Source: Bacillota bacterium (lineage in GTDB: Bacteria; Bacillota; Clostridia; Peptostreptococcales; Anaerovoracaceae). From it: a stretch of DNA of 31,882 nucleotides. Both the position numbers and the translations under genes were made by a program. Location: the NCBI GenBank assembly GCA_016283945.1, contig JAEENW010000045.1, positions 1 to 31,882 of the forward strand, given 5' to 3'. Below the pieces are notes generated by a model. The model was not told the origin of the DNA. It saw only the letters and a list, made by a program, of their open reading frames with translations, and did not search any database. Below, in pieces: positions 8,430 through 15,820 of this stretch (its first letter is position 1; each line of letters begins with the position of its first letter).

Positions 8430-8438
8430 AGTATATCA
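8430..8438 (-). promoter_or_regulatory. Extended -10 promoter candidate for gdpP
   Basis: On the minus strand TGATATACT fits an extended -10 box (TGn followed by TATACT). No good -35 hexamer lies at the right distance, which extended -10 promoters tolerate. It would give a leader of about 115 bases with GC-rich stems before the TTG start. It overlaps the upstream part of the divergent regulator promoter. Confidence 0.5.
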
Positions 8439-8446
8439 CAAGAGGA

Positions 8447-8475
8447 TTGTTTTTTCACAGCTTTTATGATATAAG
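8447..8475 (+). promoter_or_regulatory. Promoter of the ArsR-type regulator
   Basis: TTGTTT (8447-8452), 17 bases, then TATAAG (8470-8475). The expected transcription start is at about 8482, only one or two bases before the ATG at 8484, so the message may be leaderless. Confidence 0.55.
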
Positions 8476-8483
8476 GTTGTATC

Positions 8484-8807
8484 ATGAGGATCAGAAAGAA
8501 CGCCGAACCCCCGGCAAGAGAAGAGATAAGCATCATAGCGAGGTGCTCCGACTCGCTCGCCCACCCGGTGCGCGTGGAGCTCTTCAGCTTCATATACAGG
8601 GAGAACCTCGAGCGCAGGACCGTATGCAACAAGGACCTCGTCGAGCTCTTCCCCTATTCCCAGTCGACCATCTCCCAGCACATGAACGCCCTTCTGAGCT
8701 CCGGCCTCGTCGAGGCGCAGTACGAGGGGACAAGGACCAACTACTTCGTGAACCTGGGAATGCTCGGCAAATACGTCAACGCGATCAGGAGCCTCAGCTC
8801 GCTGTAG
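8484..8807 (+). CDS. Small ArsR-type winged-helix regulator
   Basis: The 107-residue protein has an ArsR/HTH_5-like winged-helix fold. A first helix precedes AHPVRVELFSFIYR (about 26-39), the recognition region is SQSTISQHMNALLSSGLVEAQYEG (about 59-82), and a beta wing (TRTNYFVN) follows. There is no clear metal-sensing CxC pair in the usual place; only two Cys are present (one near residue 21, one near 48), so an organic ligand or no ligand is possible. It is transcribed away from gdpP, with overlapping promoter regions, so it may control gdpP and itself; this is inference. The start has only a weak AGG about 7 bases upstream and nearly coincides with the predicted transcription start. The bidirectional-looking terminator at 8889-8926 ends the unit. 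Confidence 0.8.
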   Translation: MRIRKNAEPPAREEISIIARCSDSLAHPVRVELFSFIYRENLERRTVCNKDLVELFPYSQSTISQHMNALLSSGLVEAQYEGTRTNYFVNLGMLGKYVNAIRSLSSL

Positions 8808-8825
8808 TGCGGCGCCGCAAAAATG

Positions 8826-8854
8826 TTGACAGACATACCCGCGCGGAATACAAT
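8826..8854 (+). promoter_or_regulatory. Near-consensus sigma-A promoter without a downstream gene
   Basis: Perfect TTGACA (8826-8831), an exact 17-base spacer and TACAAT (8849-8854, one mismatch) lie on the plus strand just after the ArsR-type gene. No plus-strand gene follows; a terminator comes about 70 bases downstream. Confidence 0.75.
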
Positions 8855-8860
8855 GACCGC

Positions 8861-8926
8861 GAAGGAATTAGTCTCGACTAACGAATTCAAAAGAGCCCTC
8901 GCCGTTCCCCCGGCGGGGCTCTTTTT
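8861..8926 (+). ncRNA. Candidate small RNA of about 66 nt
   Basis: From the predicted start at about 8861 the transcript would contain a small hairpin (TTAGT 68-72 with ACTAA 77-81 of the 88xx block, loop CTCG) and then the strong terminator at 8889-8926. An open frame of 31 codons begins at 8853, but its ATG overlaps the -10 box and could not be on this transcript. No known small-RNA family is recognised. It could act in trans, or the promoter could simply be a remnant. Confidence 0.4.
8889..8926 (+). terminator. Terminator after the ArsR-type gene and the candidate small RNA
   Basis: The stem pairs AGAGCCC and CGCCG on the left with CGGCG and GGGCTCT on the right, with one bulged T, loop TTCCCC, then a five-T tract ending at 8926. 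An A-run on the left side (8889-8892) means it can also act on the minus strand, at the end of the GNAT gene. A second hairpin (ACCCCGCGT, loop TAG, ACGCGGGGT, about 8937-8957) lies closer to the GNAT stop but lacks a long T-tract. Confidence 0.85.
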
Positions 8927-8975
8927 GCAATATGAAACCCCGCGTTAGACGCGGGGTCGTTCTTGTGATCCGCTT

Positions 8976-9830
8976 TTACTTGCCGAACACCCTCTTGAGC
9001 GTGATGATGGTCGAGTCGATGAAGCTGAAGCCCTTGCCCTTCAGCTTTTCGATGAGATCCGTCCTCTCCTCGGGCACGTCGATGACGAGCTTCGGCCAGG
9101 GACCGGCGAGGAGAAGCTTGACCGCGAGCTCCACGGCCTTGTCCTCATCGCCCGCTATGAAGCCGATCTGAAGCGCGGCCTCCTTGTTGAAGCGGGCGCC
9201 GATGGCGGCGGCGAAGTCCCCGCCGCAGTACGCGATGCCCTCGCCGCAGAGCCAGGCGAGATTCTCGGGCGTAAAGTCGTAGAAGGTGCGGTTGAACACG
9301 AACTGCCCGCCGAAGGCCTCTTCAGCGCCGAACTTTTCGCAGGCCGCGGCAAAGGCCGCGCCGTCAGCGCAGGCAGCCGCCTCCGGAGCGCTTCCGGCGA
9401 AGGAGGCTATAGCGGCCTCGCGGCTGAGCTCGCCCTCCTTGACCGCGAGCCTGAGGGAAAGTCCCTTGCGCTCGGCTATCTTTCTGGAGGTGACGTTCTT
9501 GAGGCCGGTGTACATGGCGATGCTCTTCAGGCCGTTCTCTTCGCAGAGCTCGATCGCGCGGTCCCACATGGCGGTACCGGCGCCCTTCTTCTGCTCGGCT
9601 GGGGTCACGCGCAGGATCTCGAACCAGCCCGCGCCGTCCGGCTGCCTGTAGAGGTGGGCGATGCCTATGGGCTTGTCGTCGTCGAAGGAGATGAGCATCC
9701 AGCCCTGCTCAGGGTCCATAAGCTCCTTCTGTGTCTCAAACAGATAGGTGTGGGTCGGCATGGTCTCCTTCTCTATCCTGAGCATGTCCTCGAGATCGTC
9801 CCATGTAGCTGTCCTTACGCTGATCGCCAT
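8976..9830 (-). CDS. GNAT-family N-acetyltransferase with extra C-terminal domain
   Basis: The 284-residue protein has an N-terminal GNAT domain (about 1-150). The acetyl-CoA-binding part is near ILRVTPAEQKKGAGTAMWDRAI (about 73-94), matching the Q/RxxGxG/A loop, and NVTSRKIAERKGL is the usual late helix. The C-terminal half (about 155-284) has no motif I recognise; it may be a degenerate second acetyltransferase-like fold, since it ends with a strand-rich segment. The substrate is unknown. GGGAGG stands a few bases before the ATG. It lies downstream of rlmH in the same direction, separated by 97 bases without a clear terminator or promoter, so co-transcription is possible. Confidence 0.8.
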   Translation of the reverse strand: MAISVRTATWDDLEDMLRIEKETMPTHTYLFETQKELMDPEQGWMLISFDDDKPIGIAHLYRQPDGAGWFEILRVTPAEQKKGAGTAMWDRAIELCEENGLKSIAMYTGLKNVTSRKIAERKGLSLRLAVKEGELSREAAIASFAGSAPEAAACADGAAFAAACEKFGAEEAFGGQFVFNRTFYDFTPENLAWLCGEGIAYCGGDFAAAIGARFNKEAALQIGFIAGDEDKAVELAVKLLLAGPWPKLVIDVPEERTDLIEKLKGKGFSFIDSTIITLKRVFGK

Positions 9831-9927
9831 CTTGTTCCTCCCGCGCTTTGCCGCGCCGCTTTCGATGTTCTGAAGTCATGACGTCCGTCCCGCTGAAGCC
9901 CGATCCTCCGGGGCGGGGACGAATCCG

Positions 9928-10410
9928 TCATTTGTGGTATTTCTCGCCCGCGTTTATCTTAAAAGCGCGGTATATCTGTTCCAACATTATAACCCGCATG
10001 AGCTGGTGCGGAAAGGTCATGCGCGAAAAAGAGAGCCTCAGATCACAGCTTCTCATGAGCTCCTCGCTCATGCCCAGGCTCCCGCCTATGAGGAAGCTCA
10101 CGCGGCTCTTCCCCGAGAGCTGCAGCGACGCGAGCTCCGAGGCGAGCTCCTCCGAAGAGAGCTCCCTGCCCCTGACGTCCAGCGCGACGGTGAAGCAGTC
10201 CGGCCCGCGGCGGATCTTCTTCGCGATAGCCTCGCTCTCCGCGAGCACCACTGCCTGCCCCGCTGCCGGGGTCTCGGACTCGAGCCTGGTCTCGGGAAGC
10301 TCCGTGACCTGCAGCCTGCAGAACTTCGAGAGGCGCTTGGAGTATTCCGCCGCCGCTTCCCGGAGGTACTCCTCCTTCAGCTTTCCCACGCATATGATCT
10401 CTATGTTCAT
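9928..10410 (-). CDS. rlmH: 23S rRNA pseudouridine-1915 N3-methyltransferase RlmH
   Basis: This 160-residue SPOUT methyltransferase methylates pseudouridine 1915 in helix 69 of 23S rRNA on assembled ribosomes. The SAM-binding knot is seen as FLIGGSLGMSEEL (about 105-117). The family hallmarks LSFSRMTFPHQLMRVIMLEQIYRAF near 126-150 and the C-terminal YHK are intact. Length is normal. AAAGGAG stands upstream of the ATG. The gene follows htrA after a strong terminator (10491-10524), the usual yycJ-htrA-rlmH order of Bacillota, but no clear promoter is seen in the GC-rich 80-base gap. Confidence 0.96.
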   Translation of the reverse strand: MNIEIICVGKLKEEYLREAAAEYSKRLSKFCRLQVTELPETRLESETPAAGQAVVLAESEAIAKKIRRGPDCFTVALDVRGRELSSEELASELASLQLSGKSRVSFLIGGSLGMSEELMRSCDLRLSFSRMTFPHQLMRVIMLEQIYRAFKINAGEKYHK

Positions 10411-10490
10411 GTGTGCTCCTTTCAGGACGGTCCGGACGCCGGAGAACGCCTGCGGCCTCCGCGGCTGCGCGCGCCCCCTCCCGGACAGTG

Positions 10491-10524
10491 AAAAAACGCG
10501 GCGCCCCGCGATAGGGACGCCGCG
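10491..10524 (-). terminator. Intrinsic terminator after htrA
   Basis: On the minus strand an 11-bp stem (arms 10514-10524 and 10497-10507, one G-T pair) with a six-base loop is followed by six T residues. It starts 14 bases after the htrA stop codon and probably ends the yycH-yycI-yycJ-htrA unit. Confidence 0.9.
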
Positions 10525-10537
10525 ATGCTCTCGCGCC

Positions 10538-11800
10538 TCAGATCTTAGTTCCGTCGGTCAGCGTGACCTTGAAATCAGCCTTTTCCTTGTTCCTGATGAC
10601 CGTGAGCTCGACGGAGTCGCCCGCCTTGTAGGCGATGATCATGCTGTTGAGCTTGTTCATGGTGTTCACGGCCTGGCCGTTCAGGGAGACGATGACGTCG
10701 CCGGCCTGGATGCCGGCTGCCGCCGCTCCGCCGTTCGCGGTGACGGACGCGACGTAGATGCCCTTGTCGGTGCCGAAGTACTGGATCAGCTGATCGGAGG
10801 TGTAGCGGCTCTGCTCCTCGAGCGCGACGCCCGAGATGCCGATGTACGGCCTATTGAAGCTGCCGGTCGCGATGATCGACTCGACTATGGGCTTGGTGAT
10901 GTTGATGGGGATGGCGAAGCCCATGCCCTCGCCGTTGCTGGCCTTGGCGCTGTTGATCGCCACGACCTGCCCGCGGCTGTTGAGCAGGGGGCCGCCGGAG
11001 TTTCCGGAGTTGATGGTCGCGTCGGTCTGGAGCAGTCCCTCCATGGTGACGGCGTTGCCGCTGCTGCCTGAGACGGTTATGGTCCTGTTGAGCCCGGAGA
11101 TGATGCCCTGGGACATTGATCTCTCGAACTCGAGGCCGAGGGGATTGCCTATGGCCGCCGCGTAGCTGCCTATCTTCAGCTCGTCGCTGTCGCCGAGCTC
11201 CGCCGCGGTGAGCGAGAGCCCGTCGCCCTCGATCTTGACTACCGCGAGGTCCAGGGTCGGGTCGAACCAGAGAACCGTGCCGTCGACGTCGCTGCCGTCG
11301 TAGAGGCTGACGGTGATCGAGGTCGCCCCCCCGTCGTCGATGACGTGGGAGTTGGTCAGTATGTAGCCCCTGGAGTCGACGATGACTCCGGTGCCCACGC
11401 TGGTGGTGTCGTAGCTGTAATCGCCGCCTCCGCCGAAGCCGAAGCCCCAGCCGAAGAAGGAATTGCCGCTGATGGTCTGCCTGGAGACGGTGCTGATGCC
11501 GACTACCGAGGGGAGGACCTTGTCGGCGATCGCCTCGGCGACGGTGGTGCTGTCGACGTAGACCACCTGGGTCTTGCCTCCTTCGGAGGCATTCGCCTTG
11601 AGCAGCGCGAGCTCCGCGCCCTGGGACGCCGCGTCGAGCACGGTCGGCGCCGCGATGTCCGCGCTCCTCTCGAGTCCGGGCAGGCTCACCCTGCCGGTGC
11701 TCACGAGGTACATGCCGGCGACTCCGCCGCCGACCCCGCAGACGAACGCTATGATGACGGCGAGCACTATGGCCGCCAGCTGAGTTCTTCCGTTTTTCAT
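10538..11800 (-). CDS. htrA: HtrA/DegP-type serine protease
   Basis: This 420-residue membrane-anchored serine protease handles misfolded exported proteins. An N-terminal transmembrane anchor (about 7-33) is followed by a Gly-rich linker, the trypsin-like domain (about 95-285) and one PDZ domain (about 310-410). The catalytic triad is complete: H152 in TNSHV, D184 in DPTLDLAV, and S268 in NSGNSGGPL. This is the single-PDZ layout of Bacillota YycK/HtrA. It lies downstream of yycJ in the same direction, about 110 bases away, with GAGG before the ATG. The neighbourhood suggests a role in envelope stress. Confidence 0.95.
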   Translation of the reverse strand: MKNGRTQLAAIVLAVIIAFVCGVGGGVAGMYLVSTGRVSLPGLERSADIAAPTVLDAASQGAELALLKANASEGGKTQVVYVDSTTVAEAIADKVLPSVVGISTVSRQTISGNSFFGWGFGFGGGGDYSYDTTSVGTGVIVDSRGYILTNSHVIDDGGATSITVSLYDGSDVDGTVLWFDPTLDLAVVKIEGDGLSLTAAELGDSDELKIGSYAAAIGNPLGLEFERSMSQGIISGLNRTITVSGSSGNAVTMEGLLQTDATINSGNSGGPLLNSRGQVVAINSAKASNGEGMGFAIPINITKPIVESIIATGSFNRPYIGISGVALEEQSRYTSDQLIQYFGTDKGIYVASVTANGGAAAAGIQAGDVIVSLNGQAVNTMNKLNSMIIAYKAGDSVELTVIRNKEKADFKVTLTDGTKI

Positions 11801-11909
11801 TTTATCTTCGCCTCTTTCCTATAGGGGAGCGCCTCTTGAGAAGGCTGCCGCCTCCGGCTGCTCCGGGTCAGGCTTCCGCCTCCCGGGCCAGGCCCCGTGC
11901 CTTCCGCCG

Positions 11910-12737
11910 CTATACCCAGTACAGCGGGCTCTGCTCCGTCCTCGACAGGGTCTCTATGAGGATCCTGTTTCCAGCGATATATCCGCCGCGCTCGAGCTCG
12001 CCCTGTACGGTCGCGAGCGCCATCTCCGGAAAGTTGTTCTCCTTGCTGAGATGCGCCAGGAGCACTATGCGCTCCCTCTCCGTACCGGGCTCCTCTCCCT
12101 CGAGCATCCTCAGGAGGATCTGCGCCGCCGAGTCGTTCGACAGGTGCCCGCGGTCCGAGAGTATCCTCTGCTTGAGGAACCAGGGATACCTTCCTATCCT
12201 GAGCATGTTCACGTCGTGGTTGGACTCGAGGACCAGTATGTCCGCGCGCCTCGCCGCCTCGAAGATCTCCTCCGTGACGGTGCCGGTGTCCGTGACTATG
12301 CAGAGGCTCCTGCCTCCGCTGCTGAAGCTGTAGCCCACGGGATCCTCGGCGTCGTGGGAGAGCCTGAAGCTGCTCACCTCGATGTCGCCTACCGTAAAGC
12401 CGCTGCCCGCGGAAAAGGCGAGAAGCCCTCCGCCTCCGTCCTGCAGGGCGGAGACGCTCTTCTCGTCGAGCCCTATGGCGTCCGCCGTTCCCCGGCTCAT
12501 GCAGACCGCCGCCCCGGTGGCCTTAGCGGCCGCCTCGAGCGAGCGTATGTGATCGGAGTGCTCGTGCGTGATCAGAAGGGCGCTGATGTCTCCCGGCGCG
12601 AGCCCCAGGGCAGCCAGCCTCTGCCTGATCTGCCGGAAGCTGATCCCCGCGTCGACGAGAAGCGCCGTCCGCGGACTCCTTACCAGATAACAGTTGCCGC
12701 TGCTCCCGCTCGCGAGGGAGCATATAGCCAGATCCAT
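11910..12737 (-). CDS. yycJ: YycJ/WalJ metallo-beta-lactamase-fold hydrolase
   Basis: This 275-residue cytoplasmic metallo-beta-lactamase-fold protein belongs to the YycJ/WalJ group, a presumed DNA or nucleotide exonuclease linked to the WalRK region. The metal-binding motif HxHxDH is H58, H60, D62, H63. Further conserved elements are LSHDAEDPVGY (a third ligand His) and ESNHD. The start has AAGGTG five bases upstream and lies 41 bases after yycI. The order yycH-yycI-yycJ-htrA is that of Bacillus. The biochemical substrate in this organism cannot be seen. Confidence 0.92.
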   Translation of the reverse strand: MDLAICSLASGSSGNCYLVRSPRTALLVDAGISFRQIRQRLAALGLAPGDISALLITHEHSDHIRSLEAAAKATGAAVCMSRGTADAIGLDEKSVSALQDGGGGLLAFSAGSGFTVGDIEVSSFRLSHDAEDPVGYSFSSGGRSLCIVTDTGTVTEEIFEAARRADILVLESNHDVNMLRIGRYPWFLKQRILSDRGHLSNDSAAQILLRMLEGEEPGTERERIVLLAHLSKENNFPEMALATVQGELERGGYIAGNRILIETLSRTEQSPLYWV

Positions 12738-12778
12738 ATCGCACCTTGATTATCGCTTTGAAATGTGAAGAAAACTTG

Positions 12779-13309
12779 TCAGTTCTCGTAGGCTTCTATG
12801 TAAAAGACGCCCCTGTTCGTCTGAACGCGCCAGGCGGGGACGGCGGTGTCCTCCGCGGCCTCCGCGCTGATCTCGCGGCGGTCGACCCAGAAGATCCGGT
12901 CTATGCCGGTGACCTCGAGGCTTTTGAGCACTTCGGGCTCGAGCCAGCTCATGAGGCGCTGCAGGGCCCTTCCCGCGCCGATTATGGGCGCCTTGCCGGG
13001 ACCCTTTCTCTGCGGAACGGCGGAGTAGGCCTCGTCCATCCCGCTGAGCACCACGTCGCAGCCGTCGAAGCTCTGGGGGCCGGCGTCCTTCTCGATGCTG
13101 ACGTAGAGCACCGGCATGGGCGGCTCGTCCGCGGGGATCGGGGCCGAGAGCTCAACGCCGAGCTCCTGAAGGTAGAGCCTCGTGCTCGCGGCGGCAGCCT
13201 CCCTGGCCTCGCGCTCCGCGCTGAGCCGGTTCATGTAGACCGAGCCCAGGGCGAGGTTCGCCACGAGGAGCAGGGCTATTATGATGTTTTTCGCCTTGGA
13301 GTAATCCAT
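12779..13309 (-). CDS. yycI: YycI-like regulatory membrane protein
   Basis: The 176-residue protein starts with the YycI hallmark MDYSKAKNIIIALLLVANLALG, a single N-terminal membrane helix with a short cytoplasmic tail (about 1-24). An extracellular domain follows and ends with VPAWRVQTNRGVFYIEAYE. In Bacillus, YycI pairs with YycH in the membrane to restrain the WalK sensor kinase. It is shorter than the Bacillus protein (about 280 residues), so part of the extracellular region is missing or reduced. It follows yycH after 7 bases and precedes yycJ. Confidence 0.8.
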   Translation of the reverse strand: MDYSKAKNIIIALLLVANLALGSVYMNRLSAEREAREAAAASTRLYLQELGVELSAPIPADEPPMPVLYVSIEKDAGPQSFDGCDVVLSGMDEAYSAVPQRKGPGKAPIIGAGRALQRLMSWLEPEVLKSLEVTGIDRIFWVDRREISAEAAEDTAVPAWRVQTNRGVFYIEAYEN

Positions 13310-13316
13310 TGCCAGA

Positions 13317-14714
13317 TCACCTCGTGTAGCCCAGGGGCGTGCCCTCGTAGAGGTCGAAGTAGAACATCTCGCCGCCGGAGGCCTTGAGCACCCAGGCGGG
13401 GACGAGGAGCTTGCGCGACGGGTCGGCGTAGTAGCCGGGCGCCAGGCTCCTCACCGCCTTCGCGGCGAAGTCGAAGGCCTCGTCGCTCGCCGGGGCGAGG
13501 ACGCTGCCCTTGAGTATGTTGTAGATGTGGTTGCTGTTGTTCGCGATGACGTTCGCGGGGCTCGCCGCGGCCCTGTTCTCACCCGGAGTGTAGGTCCCCG
13601 GGTCTATGCCCTCGCGCCTGAGGCCCGTGACCGCGCCTCCGCTGACCGTCACGGTGAGAGCCGGACCGCTCTGGCCGTAGACCGGGACTCCGAGCACGCT
13701 CTGCGCGAAGGAGAAGTTCCTCGTGTGGACGCGGATGCCGGACTCGCTGTAGCCGCAGAGCCTGAGCGCCTTCCACTCGTCGCCCCTGAGCCCGCCGCAG
13801 CCTGCCGCGAAACTGAGCGCCGCGTCGAGGTCGCGGGCGAAGTCGCTCGCTTCCGTTCCGCTGACCGTGGTCCTGTACTCTATGGCTCCCTCCGCGTAGA
13901 GGTAGAGGTTCTTCTCCCCGTAGCCGTACATGTAAGTGACGTTGCCGAAGCTGTCGGTTATCCTGCGCACGAAGCTGAAGGTGTCGCCGAACACCGCGCG
14001 GGCGGCGTCGGTGCCGACCTCTTTGCTGCCGTCCGCGGCGCCGAAGGGCATATCGGACAGCTCGCTGAAGGATCCGAGAGGCAGGAAAACGCTTCCCACG
14101 CCGAGCAGATCGCGCGCCGTATAGGCCGGATAAGAATTATCGCCAAACGCCGATGAAAGCTTGTCGACGCTCTCTCTCGGCTCCCCGAATATGAATCTGT
14201 AGTGGCTTCCGCTCCCGCTGTCCCTCGCGAAGACGCTGTCGGGCGCCGCGTCGCTGAAGGCTATCGAGTCGACGATGACGTCGGCGGTCCTGAGCAGCTG
14301 ACTCTCGGGCGCTATGAGCGACAGGACGCCGTTCAGGGGCAGCCCGCAGCCGAAGCCTACGCTCACGGAGGGCCAGTCCCTCATCGCGAGCTCATACTGC
14401 TGCTCGCTGATGACCGAGCTCTCCGCGTAGCTCTGCGCGAGGAAGCCCGCGAGTTCCTCCTTTGCGGCGGCGAAGACCCCGTCCGCGTCGTAGCTGAGCT
14501 CGGTGCTCCCGCTTCCGGAGCTCCTGAGCGCGTATTCCGCCCGCAGCAGGCCGGCTCCCGTGGGCGCGTCGGAGCTCGCGCTTCTGCCGCCGAAGCCGCT
14601 GAAGCCTATGCCCCGCCCGCCGGGCGACCAGAGCAAATATAAAAGTAGTATTGTCGTGATGAACAATACTACTATGATCACAACTTTTATCTTCTCTATC
14701 AGGGCAGAGCGCAT
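13317..14714 (-). CDS. yycH: YycH-like regulatory membrane protein
   Basis: The 465-residue protein has one N-terminal membrane helix (about 9-29) and a large extracellular region. Its end (LLVPAWVLKASGGEMFYFDLYEG) matches in pattern the end of the following YycI, as expected for the shared YycH/YycI fold. Position next to yycI and yycJ supports the assignment more than sequence detail does. The start is one base after the stop of the secreted acidic protein gene, so they are co-translated. The extracellular sequence is rich in Ser, Gly and Ala and is divergent. An unrelated membrane lipoprotein is possible but less likely. Confidence 0.65.
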   Translation of the reverse strand: MRSALIEKIKVVIIVVLFITTILLLYLLWSPGGRGIGFSGFGGRSASSDAPTGAGLLRAEYALRSSGSGSTELSYDADGVFAAAKEELAGFLAQSYAESSVISEQQYELAMRDWPSVSVGFGCGLPLNGVLSLIAPESQLLRTADVIVDSIAFSDAAPDSVFARDSGSGSHYRFIFGEPRESVDKLSSAFGDNSYPAYTARDLLGVGSVFLPLGSFSELSDMPFGAADGSKEVGTDAARAVFGDTFSFVRRITDSFGNVTYMYGYGEKNLYLYAEGAIEYRTTVSGTEASDFARDLDAALSFAAGCGGLRGDEWKALRLCGYSESGIRVHTRNFSFAQSVLGVPVYGQSGPALTVTVSGGAVTGLRREGIDPGTYTPGENRAAASPANVIANNSNHIYNILKGSVLAPASDEAFDFAAKAVRSLAPGYYADPSRKLLVPAWVLKASGGEMFYFDLYEGTPLGYTR

Positions 14715-14715
14715 A

Positions 14716-15651
14716 CTATCTGAACAGCGATCTCAGCATGTTCCTCAGGAACGAGAAGGCTCCCGACTTCTGGGCGCCGCCCGAGAAGATGCCGGGCTTC
14801 TCCTCCTGCTGCTTTTCCTTGACCGCGACGAAGCAATGGCTGCTGCCGCTGCGGCTCTCGACCGAGACCTTGTAGAGGCCCGGCTGCACCGAGAGCTGCT
14901 TGGTATAGAATCCGACCTCGGAATCGCTCTTGTAGCTGACCGCCGGAGCGAATACGACGTCGCTCAGCTCGGGGATGCCGCTGCCATCGGAGAGGGTGAG
15001 AGCCTCGCCCGAGGCGTCCTCAGTCCTGCCCGATGAGAGCAGGCTCAGGTCCTCCGCGCTGAGAGCCGAAGCGTCATACGGGCTGTACTCTGCCTCGCGT
15101 ATGAGCACCTTGATGAGCTCGGGCTCGCCGGGCTCCTGTTCCGCTGCGTCCTCGGCGCCGTTTCCGGCCCCGGGGGCTTCTTCGGTAGCTTCGGATCCGG
15201 CCGGTTCTCCTGACTCGGTCCCCGCCGGGGCGTTTTCCGCGATGGGGGTCTTTTCTGAGGCAGTCTCTTCAGCGGGAGCCTTCCCGGCGCCGGTCTCCTC
15301 CGAGGGAACCGCTTCGGAGCCTTCCTTCGGCGCCTCCTGGTCCTCGGGGATCGCGACCGTCTCGACTCCGGAGTCCGGGGTCTCGCTGACGGTCTTCGCC
15401 GCCTCAGCGGCCGCCTCGTCCTCGGGGATCTCCTGCAGCTCGTATACCGCGGGAGAGCTCTCGTAATACTCCTGATATACCGTGACCTTCACGTTCTCGC
15501 TTCCGGTCAGCTTCACGGATATGAGGAGGCTGTCGGAATATACCACGCTGTCGGCGACGGGGCTGACGATCGACGCGTCAGCGAACGCCGTGCCCGTCAG
15601 AAGCGCGAGCGCGGCGATGACAGCCAGCGCTTTTCGCAAGATTCTTGACAT
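14716..15651 (-). CDS. Secreted protein with acidic low-complexity linker, unknown function
   Basis: I do not recognise this 311-residue protein. It has a clear signal peptide (basic start, hydrophobic core about 8-22, cleavage expected after AFA at 24). A short beta-rich stretch (about 25-75) resembles an Ig-like or cell-surface strand pattern. A long Glu/Ala/Pro/Ser low-complexity linker (about 77-175) comes next, then another short beta-rich region (about 235-285) ending in SHCFVAVKE, and a basic tail. GGAGG precedes the ATG. It is the first gene of the yycH-yycI-yycJ-htrA unit, the position usually occupied by walR-walK. A role in sensing or cell-wall binding is a guess. Confidence 0.75.
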   Translation of the reverse strand: MSRILRKALAVIAALALLTGTAFADASIVSPVADSVVYSDSLLISVKLTGSENVKVTVYQEYYESSPAVYELQEIPEDEAAAEAAKTVSETPDSGVETVAIPEDQEAPKEGSEAVPSEETGAGKAPAEETASEKTPIAENAPAGTESGEPAGSEATEEAPGAGNGAEDAAEQEPGEPELIKVLIREAEYSPYDASALSAEDLSLLSSGRTEDASGEALTLSDGSGIPELSDVVFAPAVSYKSDSEVGFYTKQLSVQPGLYKVSVESRSGSSHCFVAVKEKQQEEKPGIFSGGAQKSGAFSFLRNMLRSLFR

Positions 15652-15725
15652 GCTTCCTCCTTTCCGTGTATTTTTCTACTGTGAACGCCGCCCCGAAGCG
15701 GACGACGAATACGCCAAGACCTATG

Positions 15726-15753
15726 TTGGCACTATTGAAGTATACGATACAAT
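15726..15753 (+). promoter_or_regulatory. Candidate sigma-A promoter for rnhA
   Basis: TTGGCA (15726-15731), a 16-base spacer and TACAAT (15748-15753) lie about 70 bases before the rnhA ATG. The 169-base divergent gap (15652-15820) must also hold the promoter for the minus-strand yyc unit, which I cannot place with confidence. Confidence 0.55.
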
Positions 15754-15820
15754 CATTACAGACATATTACAGCGCAGTTAAAGTAGATTTACATCGAGAC
15801 CGCGCGCTGAGAGGGGAAGA

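Noticed and set aside
8853..8948. A 31-codon frame starting MTAKELVS in the candidate small-RNA region
   Set aside because: Its ATG overlaps the -10 box of the promoter and it runs through the terminator hairpin, so it would not be on the predicted transcript and has no ribosome site.
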